A stretch of DNA of 64,000 nt from Candidatus Omnitrophota bacterium. GTDB lineage: Bacteria; Omnitrophota; Gorgyraeia; Velamenicoccales; Velamenicoccaceae. Where the stretch lies: positions 1-64,000 of the forward strand of contig JAGVOQ010000032.1 in NCBI GenBank assembly GCA_020052645.1. The letters run 5' to 3'. Below the pieces are notes generated by a model. The model had not been told where the DNA came from. It did not search any database and saw nothing but the letters and a program-made list of their open reading frames with translations. Below, in pieces: positions 19,709-30,020 of the stretch; the first letter of the stretch is position 1; each line of letters opens with the position of its first letter. Made by a program: the position numbers and the translations under genes.

Positions 19709-21632
19709 TAATCAAAAAACATCCGTGATTAACAAAACCTACGTTTTCAGCGAAAAAGCGGCTCACCGTACTTTATTAGCATTAATCGGTCTCTACGTCC
19801 TTATTTATTCTTTTATTGCTGTTATCAAATTCTTGAGTTTTTCATTTGAGGATTTTGATCTGGCTGTCCACGATCAGATTATGTGGAGTGTTGTGCATGG
19901 ATCGTTGTTCAGCTCTATCCTAGGGATCAATTTCCTGGGCGGACATGCCCATTTTATTGTTTTTTTGCTTGCGCCCGTGTACAAGTTGTTCCCGCATCCT
20001 TTCACGCTTCTATTTTTACAAACTCTTGCCTTAGGACTTAGCGTTTACCCGTTGTATTTATTGGCGAAAGATGTCTTGGGATATCGATGGGCGTTTGTTG
20101 TTTCTTTTGCTTATTTGTTTTATCCGGCCTTGGCGTTTACTAACCTCTTTGAATATCATCCTACTGTTTTTGCGACCCTGTTTTTGATGATCATGTTTTA
20201 TTATTTTCATAAGCAAAAGTTCAGACTGTTCGTTCTTTTCATGATTCTTTCTTTGTTGTGCCAGGAGAACATTCCCCTGGTTATTGTGGCTTTGGGATTT
20301 TACGCGCTTTTTAGGCGCAGGAGTCCTCGTTGGTATTTGGTGCCTATTCTGGGGGGAGTGGGTTATTTTCTCTTCTGCCTATATTGGCTTATGCCGCATT
20401 TTAATAAGAACACCATTCAATTTATTTCTTTGTATGGGTATCTGGGTTCTACATATGCGCAAATTGCAACTAATCTAATCAAGCATCCGATTCTTGTTTT
20501 AAAAATCATGTTTTCTCACCGCAATCTTTCTTTTTTCTGGGAGATTTTTTATCCTTTATCTTTTATTCCTTTCTTAAGCCCATTATCCTTGCTGTTGGTT
20601 TTACCGCTATTTTTACAGCACTTGTTGTCTTTCCGTTCGACTGAAGTGAGCATTTATTATCATTATACGGCTGAGATGATCCCGTTGATTTTTATTGCTT
20701 TTGTTTTCGGGCTTAATAATTTATTAAAATTAAACTGGGTTAAAAGGCAGGAACGGCTTTTTCAGTGGTATTTCTTTTTTCTTACCCTCGTTGCCGTGAT
20801 GCACTTAGGGCCGTTCTTTCGTCTTCCACGATATTGTATGAAAGTCTTCGATAAAAAAGAAACCTCTTTGATTAAAGAGGAATTTTTGAAAAAAATCCCC
20901 GCGGATGCGCCTGTTGTTGCGACATTCCAATTTCTTTCTCATCTATCGGGCAGGCCTGAAATACATTCAATCCATCATCAATTTTCAGGATTCTATACAT
21001 TGTCCAATAAACCTTTCAAATTGCCCGAGACTGTGCGTTATGCACTTTTGGACTTTGATGATTCGATCACGTTTATGACATTTTATAAGCGAGGAAATTA
21101 TATTAATCTCTTGAGATTTTTTTCGGAAGGTACGTGGGGGGTGGTTGATGTAAAAGATAATATTGTTTTGTTCGTAAAAGACGCTGTGAATCAATATCCT
21201 CTTTATCGTGTTCTTGAAAACGAACCGACGCCGGTTTTATCTTTTGAAAAAAAAGTAGAGGGGGAGGTCGAGTTTTTGGGGATTGATATCCATGAGCAAA
21301 AGGATGAGATGCTGCATTTGACATTGTATTGGCGGGCGTTAAAAAAGATGAATCGGGAATGGAATATATTTTTTGATTTTCTTAATTCTGACGGCGTCAT
21401 GCAGTATGAGATGTTTCGGCCTTTGTGCTATCGGATTTATCCAACGCAGGCCTGGAAACCGGGTGAGATTATTGAAGAACAGGTTTATATGATAGTTCCT
21501 AAGAAATTATCAGGCAGGACCCTGTCTTTAACAATGGGATTTTTCGACTATACGACAGGAGAAATTATTCGCTGTACCAACACGAATGATCCTTTAGGGA
21601 GGATTTTTATTTCAGATGTGGAATTCCGTTAA
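19653..21632 (+). CDS. DUF2079-like polytopic membrane protein
   Basis: FEDFDLAVHDQIMWSVVHGSLFSS, NLFEYHPTVFATLFLM; multiple TM helices. Start uncertain because of overlap with rmlB. Confidence 0.78.
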   Translation: MKVNLKTLRAIGKKSTIVNNQKTSVINKTYVFSEKAAHRTLLALIGLYVLIYSFIAVIKFLSFSFEDFDLAVHDQIMWSVVHGSLFSSILGINFLGGHAHFIVFLLAPVYKLFPHPFTLLFLQTLALGLSVYPLYLLAKDVLGYRWAFVVSFAYLFYPALAFTNLFEYHPTVFATLFLMIMFYYFHKQKFRLFVLFMILSLLCQENIPLVIVALGFYALFRRRSPRWYLVPILGGVGYFLFCLYWLMPHFNKNTIQFISLYGYLGSTYAQIATNLIKHPILVLKIMFSHRNLSFFWEIFYPLSFIPFLSPLSLLLVLPLFLQHLLSFRSTEVSIYYHYTAEMIPLIFIAFVFGLNNLLKLNWVKRQERLFQWYFFFLTLVAVMHLGPFFRLPRYCMKVFDKKETSLIKEEFLKKIPADAPVVATFQFLSHLSGRPEIHSIHHQFSGFYTLSNKPFKLPETVRYALLDFDDSITFMTFYKRGNYINLLRFFSEGTWGVVDVKDNIVLFVKDAVNQYPLYRVLENEPTPVLSFEKKVEGEVEFLGIDIHEQKDEMLHLTLYWRALKKMNREWNIFFDFLNSDGVMQYEMFRPLCYRIYPTQAWKPGEIIEEQVYMIVPKKLSGRTLSLTMGFFDYTTGEIIRCTNTNDPLGRIFISDVEFR

Positions 21633-23304
21633 ATGTGATTTGTGCGGGTCTGATAAATATGCCGTTATGTATAAGACATATTCGGGAGATTATGTCTTTG
21701 AGGTTGAAAAATACAAGATCACAGACCATAAGTCCAGCGTGCCTATTCGATTAGTGAGATGTTTGAAATGCGGCTTGATCTATGCAAATCCAAGGCCGCC
21801 TGTTGATGTCTTGTCTAGTGATTACGAGGTTATGTCGGATGACGCCTATATCCAGGAAGAAGCAGGCCGACGGCATTCAGCGCGTTCGATTCTTTTGGTT
21901 TTAAAAAAGTTTAAGAAAAGGGGTGGTCGGCTTTTGGATATCGGCTGTTCTGCCGGTTTTTTGCTGGATGAGGCTAAAAAAGACGATTGGGAAGTATTCG
22001 GAGTTGAGCTTTCCAAATGGGCGGTTGATTTTTCAAAGAATAAACTTGGGTTGAATAATATTTTTCAAGGTTCTTTAAAGAAAGCTAATTTTGCGGCTAA
22101 TTATTTTGATGCCGTAGTTTTACAGGATACTATCGAACATTTGCCTGATCCTAAAGAAACCTTGATCGAGATACGCCGTATTATGAAGCCTTCGGGGATT
22201 CTGTGTATTAATACGCCTAATATCGATAGCATTGCAAGCCGGATCCTTAAGGCTAAATGGTGGGGGGTGAAGCAGCATCATCTGATCTATTTTACCCCTA
22301 AGACATTATTTAAAATGCTGGAAGTGACGGGTTTTAAATCGATGAAGCTGCGGTCTCGTGCTCGTACATTCAGGGTTAAATATTGGCTGGAAAGGCTTCG
22401 TGGATATACGGGTGCCTTAAATAGATTTTTTTCTTTTGTGGATAAAAATAAAAAAATGGGCGCAAGGCTTGTGACAATTAACTTAGGGGATCAGATGGAA
22501 GTTTTCGCCCGCAAGAGTCGTAAGCTTGAATTTTTGGATGAGCTTGAGACGCCGCAGGAGACTCTTGAGAGAGAAAAGGGAAAAGTTATTGCGGTTTTGC
22601 CGGCTTATAATGCGGCTGAAACGCTTGCGTTAACCATCAAGGATATTCCTAAAGACTGGGTTGATGAAATTATTTTAGTGGACGATGTCAGTTGTGATAA
22701 GACTGTTCAAATCGCTCAAAAGATGGGTTTGCGTGTTTTTGAGCATAAAAAAAATACGGGTTATGGGGGTAACCAGAAGACTTGTTACACCAAGGCTTTG
22801 GAATCAGGGGCTGATATTATTGTCATGGTTCATCCGGACTATCAATACGATCCTAAGGTTATTCCTGAGTTGATTGCACCACTTCAAAAAGGCGTTGCAG
22901 ACGCCGTATTTGGATCCCGCATGATGAAACGGGGCGCTTTAGAAGGTGGTATGCCTTTGTGGAAACACAATGCCAATATTCTTCTCACCGCGTTTGAGAA
23001 TGTTGTCTTGGGGACTTATCTGACGGAGTATCATTCGGGTTTTCGGGCCTATAGCGCCAAATATTTGAGGAATGTCAAATTCACGAGAAACTCCGATGGT
23101 TTTATTTTTGATACCGAGATCATCGTCCAGGGATTATTAAAAAATATGCGTATCGAAGAAGTGCCTATCCGGACTCGTTATTTTGATGAGGCCTCAACTA
23201 TTAAATTCTGGCCTTCTGTGAAATATGGGCTTGGGATATTGTGGACCTTGTTGAAATATGTTTTACACCAGCAGGGCATTATCCGTTTTAAACAATTTGA
23301 ATGA
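21616..23304 (+). CDS. Fusion: Zn-ribbon/class I SAM methyltransferase plus DPM1-like glycosyltransferase 2
   Basis: CDLCGSDKYAV...CLKCGLIYANPRP; GGRLLDIGCSAGFLLDEAK (SAM); C-terminal VIAVLPAYNAAETLALTIKDIP...VDEIILVDDVSCDKT (GT2). Confidence 0.88.
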   Translation: MWNSVKCDLCGSDKYAVMYKTYSGDYVFEVEKYKITDHKSSVPIRLVRCLKCGLIYANPRPPVDVLSSDYEVMSDDAYIQEEAGRRHSARSILLVLKKFKKRGGRLLDIGCSAGFLLDEAKKDDWEVFGVELSKWAVDFSKNKLGLNNIFQGSLKKANFAANYFDAVVLQDTIEHLPDPKETLIEIRRIMKPSGILCINTPNIDSIASRILKAKWWGVKQHHLIYFTPKTLFKMLEVTGFKSMKLRSRARTFRVKYWLERLRGYTGALNRFFSFVDKNKKMGARLVTINLGDQMEVFARKSRKLEFLDELETPQETLEREKGKVIAVLPAYNAAETLALTIKDIPKDWVDEIILVDDVSCDKTVQIAQKMGLRVFEHKKNTGYGGNQKTCYTKALESGADIIVMVHPDYQYDPKVIPELIAPLQKGVADAVFGSRMMKRGALEGGMPLWKHNANILLTAFENVVLGTYLTEYHSGFRAYSAKYLRNVKFTRNSDGFIFDTEIIVQGLLKNMRIEEVPIRTRYFDEASTIKFWPSVKYGLGILWTLLKYVLHQQGIIRFKQFE

Positions 23305-23318
23305 TCGAAGGATTCCTT

Positions 23319-23768
23319 ATGAGGATCTTGGTTCAGCGGGTTAAGCAGGCGCGTGTGGTTGTTGATAAAAATGAAGTTGCTTGTATCGGCCCGGGGATGT
23401 TGTTATTGGTGGGAGTGGCTAAAGATGATAATGAAAAAGACGCAGTTTTATTGGCAAAGAAGATTGTTTTTTTAAGAATTTTTGAGGATAACGAGGAAAA
23501 GATGAATCTCAATATCCTTCAGGTTCAAGGGGCGATTTTGAGCGTGCCCCAGTTTACTCTTTATGCCGATACAAGCCGGGGCCACAGGCCGGGTTTTGAT
23601 CAGGCAGCAGAACCTTCAAAGGCGATTGTTCTGTGGAATAAATTGAATCAGTTGATCGCAGACAATGGCGTCTGTGTTTCACAGGGTGTTTTTGGGGCAA
23701 CGATGGACGTCCAATTGACAAATGACGGTCCCGTGACCTTGTGGCTTGATTCAAAAAACATTTGCTAG
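23319..23768 (+). CDS. dtd: D-aminoacyl-tRNA deacylase
   Basis: MRILVQRVKQARVVVD, LSVPQFTLYADTSRGHRPGFDQAA, GVFGATMDVQLTNDGPVT. Confidence 0.95.
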   Translation: MRILVQRVKQARVVVDKNEVACIGPGMLLLVGVAKDDNEKDAVLLAKKIVFLRIFEDNEEKMNLNILQVQGAILSVPQFTLYADTSRGHRPGFDQAAEPSKAIVLWNKLNQLIADNGVCVSQGVFGATMDVQLTNDGPVTLWLDSKNIC

Positions 23769-23827
23769 AACTCTATTTTTAAAACTTATTTTTTAATAAC
23801 AAATCCGGGTGGCTAAAAACTTAAAAG

Positions 23828-24298
23828 ATGTTTATGAAGAGAACTCAAGTTTTTATGGTTGGTTTTCTTCCTTTGATCGTAATCGGAGGATTATTTTTTC
23901 CATTATTGGGGTATCTGGTTGTTGCAATGATGGTTTTCTTTTTGGTTCTTTCTTTTTTTAAAGGCAGGTTTTGGTGTTGGAATCTTTGTCCGCGGGGAGC
24001 TTTTTTGGATCTTTTTTTATCCAAGGTGAGCGGGCAGCGTTCAGTGCCGAAAATTTTTATGAAGCCGTGGTTTCGCTGGTTGATTTTTGTCGTTTTTATA
24101 AGCTTTGTCGTTATGCGTATTCTCCAAAGTGGCGGTAGTCTTATTGCCCTTGGCGCTGTTTTTGTGACAATGTGCGTTTTAACGACTGTGATCGCGATTA
24201 TTTTGGGGATTCCCATGAAACATCGAAGCTGGTGTATGATCTGCCCTATGGGTACGCTTCAGGAATATTTAGGACGCATAAAAGAAAAAAAAGAATAA
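23828..24298 (+). CDS. Small 4Fe-4S membrane protein, NapH/NosR-like
   Basis: Two CxxxCP-type motifs (CWNLCPRGAF; CMICPMGTLQEY) between TM segments. Confidence 0.6.
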   Translation: MFMKRTQVFMVGFLPLIVIGGLFFPLLGYLVVAMMVFFLVLSFFKGRFWCWNLCPRGAFLDLFLSKVSGQRSVPKIFMKPWFRWLIFVVFISFVVMRILQSGGSLIALGAVFVTMCVLTTVIAIILGIPMKHRSWCMICPMGTLQEYLGRIKEKKE

Positions 24299-24326
24299 TA
24301 GTTTTTAATGATTCGAAGAGCGTGCA

Positions 24327-24794
24327 ATGGATAAAAGGTTTATGCGTCTGGCTTTGAAAGAAGCCAGAAAAAATTTTAAATCATTTAACGGAGGGCCTTT
24401 TGGGGCTGTAATAGTAAAAAATGGGGTTGTGCTGGCAGTGGCTAGAAACACGGTTTTAAAAAACGACGCCACGTGTCACGCGGAGATCAATGCGATCCGT
24501 TTGGCTTCACGTAGAATGAGGACCTTTGATTTAACGGGCGCGGTTATTTATTCGACCACAGAGCCTTGCCCTATGTGTTTTACCGCTATTCATTGGTCTA
24601 GGATAGGTAAGATTATTTACGGTACCGGGATAAAAGACGCGGCAGAGATTGGGTTTAATGAAATTAAGATCAGTAACCGGGTTTTAAAAAAGATGGGTAA
24701 GGTGTCTGTGCGGCTTGTCGGCGGCTTTCTCTATGATGAATGCCGAGAATTACTGAAGGATTGGGGTAAGCTGGCAAACAAGAACCTGTATTGA
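24327..24794 (+). CDS. Nucleoside deaminase (cytidine/guanine deaminase family)
   Basis: CHAEINAIRLA and TTEPCPMCFTAIHWSRI zinc motifs. Confidence 0.92.
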   Translation: MDKRFMRLALKEARKNFKSFNGGPFGAVIVKNGVVLAVARNTVLKNDATCHAEINAIRLASRRMRTFDLTGAVIYSTTEPCPMCFTAIHWSRIGKIIYGTGIKDAAEIGFNEIKISNRVLKKMGKVSVRLVGGFLYDECRELLKDWGKLANKNLY

Positions 24795-24864
24795 GCGAGC
24801 TTTTTGAAGCAGGGTTTTTGTGTTATAATTTAACATTGTTTAAATAAGGAGCTAGCTAGAAGAA

Positions 24865-27800
24865 ATGAAAAATATATCTCAAACATCACAGAAAAAAAGT
24901 AAGCATCGCCTCTTCCTATATATCTATATAGGTTTTTTTTGTTTGTCTGTCATTATTATGGTCGGGGCTATTTTGTTTTCATTAAGAGATGAAGCTGCGC
25001 AGACCAAATGGGGTGTACGTAAAAATTTATTTAATTTGCAACAGAAGTTTATCGAGAGTTCCGGTAGTTTCTTGCGTCTTTCCGGAGAAGAGTTGATCCG
25101 CTTGAAAGGGGATCAAGTAGCCCAGCAAATCAGTACTTACCTTACGAACCATCCTGATATGAAGCTCTCTGATTTAAGAGAGAATGATGAATTCTCTTTG
25201 ATCGCTGTTCAACCGGTCGGCAAGACGGGCGCTACCTCTGTTTATGAAGCCGAAACCAAGATCAGCCGTTTCAACAATAATCCAAAATTAATTGATGTTT
25301 CTTTAATTACCTGGGGCCAGCCGTTCCCTGATTTTTTAAAAATTATTGAATCGACTAATAAAGGCGTCGCAAAAGGGGGTCTGTATAAAAGTCTGGATGA
25401 TAGAGGGGCTCTTCGAGAAAAATATATGTGGCTGGCCCCTGTGGCTCACCCTACGGCGGACGGCATCCATCTTATGGTTCTATCTACGGCTCTGATGCAG
25501 GATTTCTTGCAGCCCATCAAACAACTCTATGTCAGTTTGAGTTCTCAGGTGGAAGAGATCTCCAAAAAAATAAATGATACAAACAGGATGGCCCAGAACA
25601 GGACGTTTGGCATTATCTTTGTTTTTATCATTTTTACCGTTTCCATTACATTAATGGCTTTACAGTTGTTCTATGGTTATGAAAGAATCTCTGAGGAGGT
25701 TAAAGAGCGTAAGGTTGTTGAGGCTCAGTTAAAAGTGGCGAATCGTTTGTTGGTTGTTTTAGGGGAGATCAACCTGGCTGTGATCCGTTTCAAGGATCAG
25801 GAGTCTTTGTTCAAGTCTATGTGTAAGATTTCTGTTGAAGTGGGCGGATTCCGCATGGCATGGATTGGATTGAATGATGAAAAAAACAATCGTGTTCAGC
25901 CTGTTTCTTCTTTCGGTGGAGATAAAGGCTTCTTGCAGGATGTGTCCAGCGATTCAGGTGTTAATTTAGTTGAAGGAGGTTCGTTCCAAAAGGCTTTTAA
26001 TGAAAAGAGGATTGTGACAATTCGCGATACCCAGGAAGATGGGGTGCGGGATCTTTGGTGCGCAAAAGCTTTGAAGTTCGGTTATCGTTCTTTTGTTGTT
26101 ATTCCATTTGCCTGTAAAGGAAAGATTATTGGGATATTAAGTATTTTTTCAGAAAAAACAGATTCATTTTCAAAAGAAGACGAATGGTTATTTCAGGAGA
26201 TAAGCAAAAATATCTCTTTTGCGCTTGAGGCCATGGAAGAATCTGTTGTGCGCAGGGAAGTTGAGGAAGCTCTCCGGGGTAGTGAAGAACAGTTTCAGTA
26301 TTTTGCCTTAAACCTTCCAGGCATTGCTTATAAAATGAAGAGGAGCCCGGAAGGTAAGTACAGTTTTTCGTATGTCAGCAAGGGAAGCGAAAAACTTTTT
26401 GGTGTCTCTCCGGAAGACGCGATGAAAGATGTGTCACTTATTTTTGCGAAGGTGCATCCTGAGGATTTTAACAAACTTTTAAAATCGATGGAAGAATCCG
26501 CCATCCAAAAAGCGCGGTGGAATTGCGAGTTCAGGTATTTGTTATCGAGTGATGAAACAAAGTGGATTTACGGATCATCGTTGCCCGTGCTCCAGGAAGA
26601 CGCAAGCATTCTTTGGAACGGGATCCTCTTGGATATTTCAGAACAGAAAAAAGCGCAAGATGGACTCAAAGAGAAAGAACAGGCCATAAGTTCGATTGTC
26701 GAGAATTCGGCCATCGCGACTTTTGTTATTGATCCTAATCATAAAGTTCTTTATTGGAATAAGGCTTGTGAGGAAATCTCTCAATGGAAGGCTAAGGATA
26801 TGGTCGGCACCAACAATCACGGCAAGGCTTTTTATGGTGCCAATCGTCCCTGTCTTTCGGACATGATCGTTGATGGTAATTTTGACGAATTAAACAATCT
26901 TTATAGGATTCATGATAAATCTAAGTCTGTGCCAGGTGGGTTGCACGCGGAAGGCTGGTATCAATTGGGAGGCAAAGATAAATACGTCCTTCTTGATGCA
27001 GCGCCTATTTATGGGCCTGACAAAAAATTATTCGCTGTGATAGAGACAACACAGGACATCACGCAGCATAAGATGGTGGAGAGTAAGTTATTGGAAAATG
27101 AACAACGTTTGCAAATGGCTGAGAAAATGGCCAGGATCGGGCATTGGTATTTTGACGTAAAAAACAACGCATTGATGTGGTCCGATACGATGTATGAGAT
27201 TTTTGGAGTCACAAAAACTAATTTTATCGTTTCTTTTGAGAAATTCATGGATCTTGTCCATCCTGATGATCGCGCGGCCGCTGACCGGATTATAGAAAAG
27301 GCTAAAAAAGACGGGCAGGCGGAATTTGAGTACCGTATTAGACGAAAAGACGGGAAGGTTCGCTATATACGCGGGATAACTCAGACTTTAAGTCCTGGAA
27401 TGGATGAGTCTGATATTCTTTTTGGTATTGTTGCCGATGTTACGGAACAGAAACAAATGGAGGATCAGCTTAAGGAAAGTGAATCACGTTATCGTATGCT
27501 GGCGGAAAATATTACGGATACTATATGGCTGACGGATTTGAATTTGCGATTTCAGTATGTTAGCCCATCTGTGAAAAAAATGATCGGGTATGCGCCTGAG
27601 GAAGTCTCAAGGATGACCATGGATCAAGTCCTCATCCCTAGTTCTTTTGAATTTGCCGATAAAGTATTAACCAACGAACTCGCGTCCGAAGGAACACCCG
27701 GCAAAGATTTGAGCGTGATTAAGACTCTTGAGCTGGAACATCGTCGTAAGGATGGTTCGACGATATGGGTTGAAGTGACTGTGCGTTTTTTAAGGGATAA

Positions 27801-28500
27801 GACCGGAAAGATCACGCATCTATTGGGGGTGTCTCGGGACATTACGGAACGCAAAGCTGTTGAGGTTCAGCTTAAGAATAGTTTTGAAAAATTACAAAAT
27901 GTTATAGGCGGGGTTATCAATGTGATCGCCTCAACCGTCGAATCGCGGGATCCTTATACCGCGGGCCATCAGAGACGCGTGTCTGATCTGGCGTGCGCTA
28001 TTGCAAAGAAAATGAATTTAACGGCCAAACAGGTAGATGGTGTTCGTATGGCGGGCTTAATACATGATTTGGGCAAGATCTCTATTCCTGCTGAAATACT
28101 GACCTTGCCCCGCGAATTGACGGAACATGAATACGGTCTTGTTAAATTTCATCCTGAGTCGGGTTATGCTATCTTGAAGAATATTGATTTTCCCTGGCCC
28201 ATAGGAGAAATTATTTATGAGCATCATGAACGTTTGGATGGTTCTGGTTATCCGCGGGGCTTAAAAGGGGACCAGATACTTCTTGAGGCGAAAATCATTG
28301 CGGTGGCTGACGTTGTCGAATCCATGGTTTCGTATCGTCCGTACAGGGCGGCATTGGGCTTAGACGTGGCACTCAATGAGATTGTTTCAAAAAAAGGCGT
28401 CTTTTATGACCCTGCGGTGGTCGAGGCGTGTGTGAAAGTTTTTAAAGAAGACGGATATAAGATTGAAGGCTTTGGCGAACCTCCCTTTTTGTTTTCCTAA
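24865..28500 (+). CDS. Multi-domain sensor with GAF, several PAS domains and C-terminal HD-GYP phosphodiesterase
   Basis: N-terminal TM; repeated PAS/PAC (DITEQK, DVTEQK, DITERK); HQRRVSDLACAIA, HDLGKISIP, HHERLDGSGYPRG. Confidence 0.92.
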   Translation: MKNISQTSQKKSKHRLFLYIYIGFFCLSVIIMVGAILFSLRDEAAQTKWGVRKNLFNLQQKFIESSGSFLRLSGEELIRLKGDQVAQQISTYLTNHPDMKLSDLRENDEFSLIAVQPVGKTGATSVYEAETKISRFNNNPKLIDVSLITWGQPFPDFLKIIESTNKGVAKGGLYKSLDDRGALREKYMWLAPVAHPTADGIHLMVLSTALMQDFLQPIKQLYVSLSSQVEEISKKINDTNRMAQNRTFGIIFVFIIFTVSITLMALQLFYGYERISEEVKERKVVEAQLKVANRLLVVLGEINLAVIRFKDQESLFKSMCKISVEVGGFRMAWIGLNDEKNNRVQPVSSFGGDKGFLQDVSSDSGVNLVEGGSFQKAFNEKRIVTIRDTQEDGVRDLWCAKALKFGYRSFVVIPFACKGKIIGILSIFSEKTDSFSKEDEWLFQEISKNISFALEAMEESVVRREVEEALRGSEEQFQYFALNLPGIAYKMKRSPEGKYSFSYVSKGSEKLFGVSPEDAMKDVSLIFAKVHPEDFNKLLKSMEESAIQKARWNCEFRYLLSSDETKWIYGSSLPVLQEDASILWNGILLDISEQKKAQDGLKEKEQAISSIVENSAIATFVIDPNHKVLYWNKACEEISQWKAKDMVGTNNHGKAFYGANRPCLSDMIVDGNFDELNNLYRIHDKSKSVPGGLHAEGWYQLGGKDKYVLLDAAPIYGPDKKLFAVIETTQDITQHKMVESKLLENEQRLQMAEKMARIGHWYFDVKNNALMWSDTMYEIFGVTKTNFIVSFEKFMDLVHPDDRAAADRIIEKAKKDGQAEFEYRIRRKDGKVRYIRGITQTLSPGMDESDILFGIVADVTEQKQMEDQLKESESRYRMLAENITDTIWLTDLNLRFQYVSPSVKKMIGYAPEEVSRMTMDQVLIPSSFEFADKVLTNELASEGTPGKDLSVIKTLELEHRRKDGSTIWVEVTVRFLRDKTGKITHLLGVSRDITERKAVEVQLKNSFEKLQNVIGGVINVIASTVESRDPYTAGHQRRVSDLACAIAKKMNLTAKQVDGVRMAGLIHDLGKISIPAEILTLPRELTEHEYGLVKFHPESGYAILKNIDFPWPIGEIIYEHHERLDGSGYPRGLKGDQILLEAKIIAVADVVESMVSYRPYRAALGLDVALNEIVSKKGVFYDPAVVEACVKVFKEDGYKIEGFGEPPFLFS

Positions 28501-28660
28501 ATTTTTTTAATCCTCCGCAGAAATCCTTAGGCTTTTTTAAGCCAGGGATTGTTTTTGTTTGTCTTATTTTTAAAGAGAAGGAAGAGATTTCAACGGCACA
28601 AAGAAAGGGAGAAGGATTCAAGGAGTTGTTAAAAGACACTTTAAATCCTTATTAAAAAAT

Positions 28661-29689
28661 ATGTCAAAAGAATATGAAATTGGTGATAGTGCGATTGATG
28701 ATTTAATTTTTAAACTTACTCAAACAGCTTGTTCGTTTGAGACTAAAGATTTACTGCGCGAAATATTGACGACTGCGGTTAAGCTGGGCAAGGAATGCGC
28801 GGACCGTGGAGACCTTAAGCTCGTGAATAACACGCTTAAAGAGCTGAGGTATTCTTTTAAAATATTTTTGCCTTACAGAGACATTCAAAAGGTCGTCATT
28901 TTTGGTTCAGCGAGATCAAAAAGAACATCAGCCGAATACAAGATGGCAGAGGAATTCGCGCGAAAACTCACTTCAAAAGGATATATGATTGTGACCGGCG
29001 GCGGTTCTGGAGTTATGGAGGCTGGCAACAAAGGTTCTCTGGCGGGTAAAGAGTTCGCGCTTAATATTCGGCTTCCTTTTGAACAAAAGCCTAATCCGTA
29101 TATCGACGAAAAAGATAAAATAATCAACTTTAAGTATTTTTTTACAAGAAAGCTTATCTTCATTAAAGAGACCGACGCGACTGCGCTTTTTCCCGGAGGA
29201 TTTGGTACGAATGATGAGGGATTTGAAATGCTCACCTTGGTCCAGACCGGAAAATCAAAACCCAGACCCATCGTTTTGATGGAGCCGAAAGGCTCGACGT
29301 ATTGGGCTGTATGGAAACGTTTTATAGCTAGCGAGATGGCGCGAAAAGGATTTATAAATAGTGAGGATTTCAGCCTTTTTCACATTTCAAAAACTGTCGA
29401 TGACGCGGTCCGTTATATTGAAAATTTTTACAGAGTGTATCATTCGCTTCGTTATGTTTCAGGACAGACCGTCATAAGATTGAAAAGAGAAATATCTAAA
29501 AAAACCCTTATTTTTATAAATAAAAAATTTAAGGATATTTTAAAGTCAGGTATTATTAGACCCGCGCTCATAACAGAAAAAGAGACTCAAGCTCAAGAAT
29601 ATCCTGATTTACAGAGATTAATCATGAATTTTAATATGTGTGATTATGGCAGGCTCTATGAAATGATTGATATTATTAACAAAGATTAA
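28661..29689 (+). CDS. LOG family (lysine decarboxylase-like) protein
   Basis: VIFGSARSKRTSAEY, VTGGGSGVMEAGNKGS, FPGGFGTNDEGFEMLTLVQTGK. Confidence 0.92.
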   Translation: MSKEYEIGDSAIDDLIFKLTQTACSFETKDLLREILTTAVKLGKECADRGDLKLVNNTLKELRYSFKIFLPYRDIQKVVIFGSARSKRTSAEYKMAEEFARKLTSKGYMIVTGGGSGVMEAGNKGSLAGKEFALNIRLPFEQKPNPYIDEKDKIINFKYFFTRKLIFIKETDATALFPGGFGTNDEGFEMLTLVQTGKSKPRPIVLMEPKGSTYWAVWKRFIASEMARKGFINSEDFSLFHISKTVDDAVRYIENFYRVYHSLRYVSGQTVIRLKREISKKTLIFINKKFKDILKSGIIRPALITEKETQAQEYPDLQRLIMNFNMCDYGRLYEMIDIINKD

Positions 29690-29694
29690 ACAAC

Positions 29695-29919
29695 ATGGAA
29701 TTTAAACTAAAGAGTGATTTTATTGAGTTGGATAATTTATTGAAGGCCTTAGATCTTGTTGCTAGCGGCGCTGTAGCTAGACAGGCGATACAGGCCGGCG
29801 TTGTTAAGGTGAATGGGCTTGTTGAATCACGCATCCGCCGCAAACTCCGTTCAGGAGATTTTATTGAGGTTGAAGGATACGCGGTTCAAATTGTGAAGGG
29901 TGAGGGTAATAATGGTTAA
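29695..29919 (+). CDS. S4-domain RNA-binding protein (YbcJ-like)
   Basis: FIELDNLLKALDLVASGAVARQAIQAGVVKVNGLVESRIRRKLRSGD. Confidence 0.88.
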   Translation: MEFKLKSDFIELDNLLKALDLVASGAVARQAIQAGVVKVNGLVESRIRRKLRSGDFIEVEGYAVQIVKGEGNNG

Positions 29920-29921
29920 TC

Positions 29922-29990
29922 ATGAATAAGAAAATATATCTTCGAACTTTTGGCTGACCGATGGGTGCAGTTCTGTACTACGGCAGTGCC
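29922..29990 (+). repeat. Boundary-like short repeat, copy a (MNKKIYLRTFG-TGA-P...)
   Basis: ACTTTTGGCTGACCGATGGGTG resembles sequences at 34546 and 36015. Confidence 0.45.
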
Positions 29991-30020
29991 GTTCTTAAAA
30001 GAGAGAAATGATGAGAAAGT

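Noticed and set aside
24795-24864. Strong promoter for the PAS/HD-GYP gene (TATAAT near 24830)
   Set aside because: A good -10 is present but the only TTGAAG-like -35 is 14 bp away, so spacing is poor; not listed as a feature.
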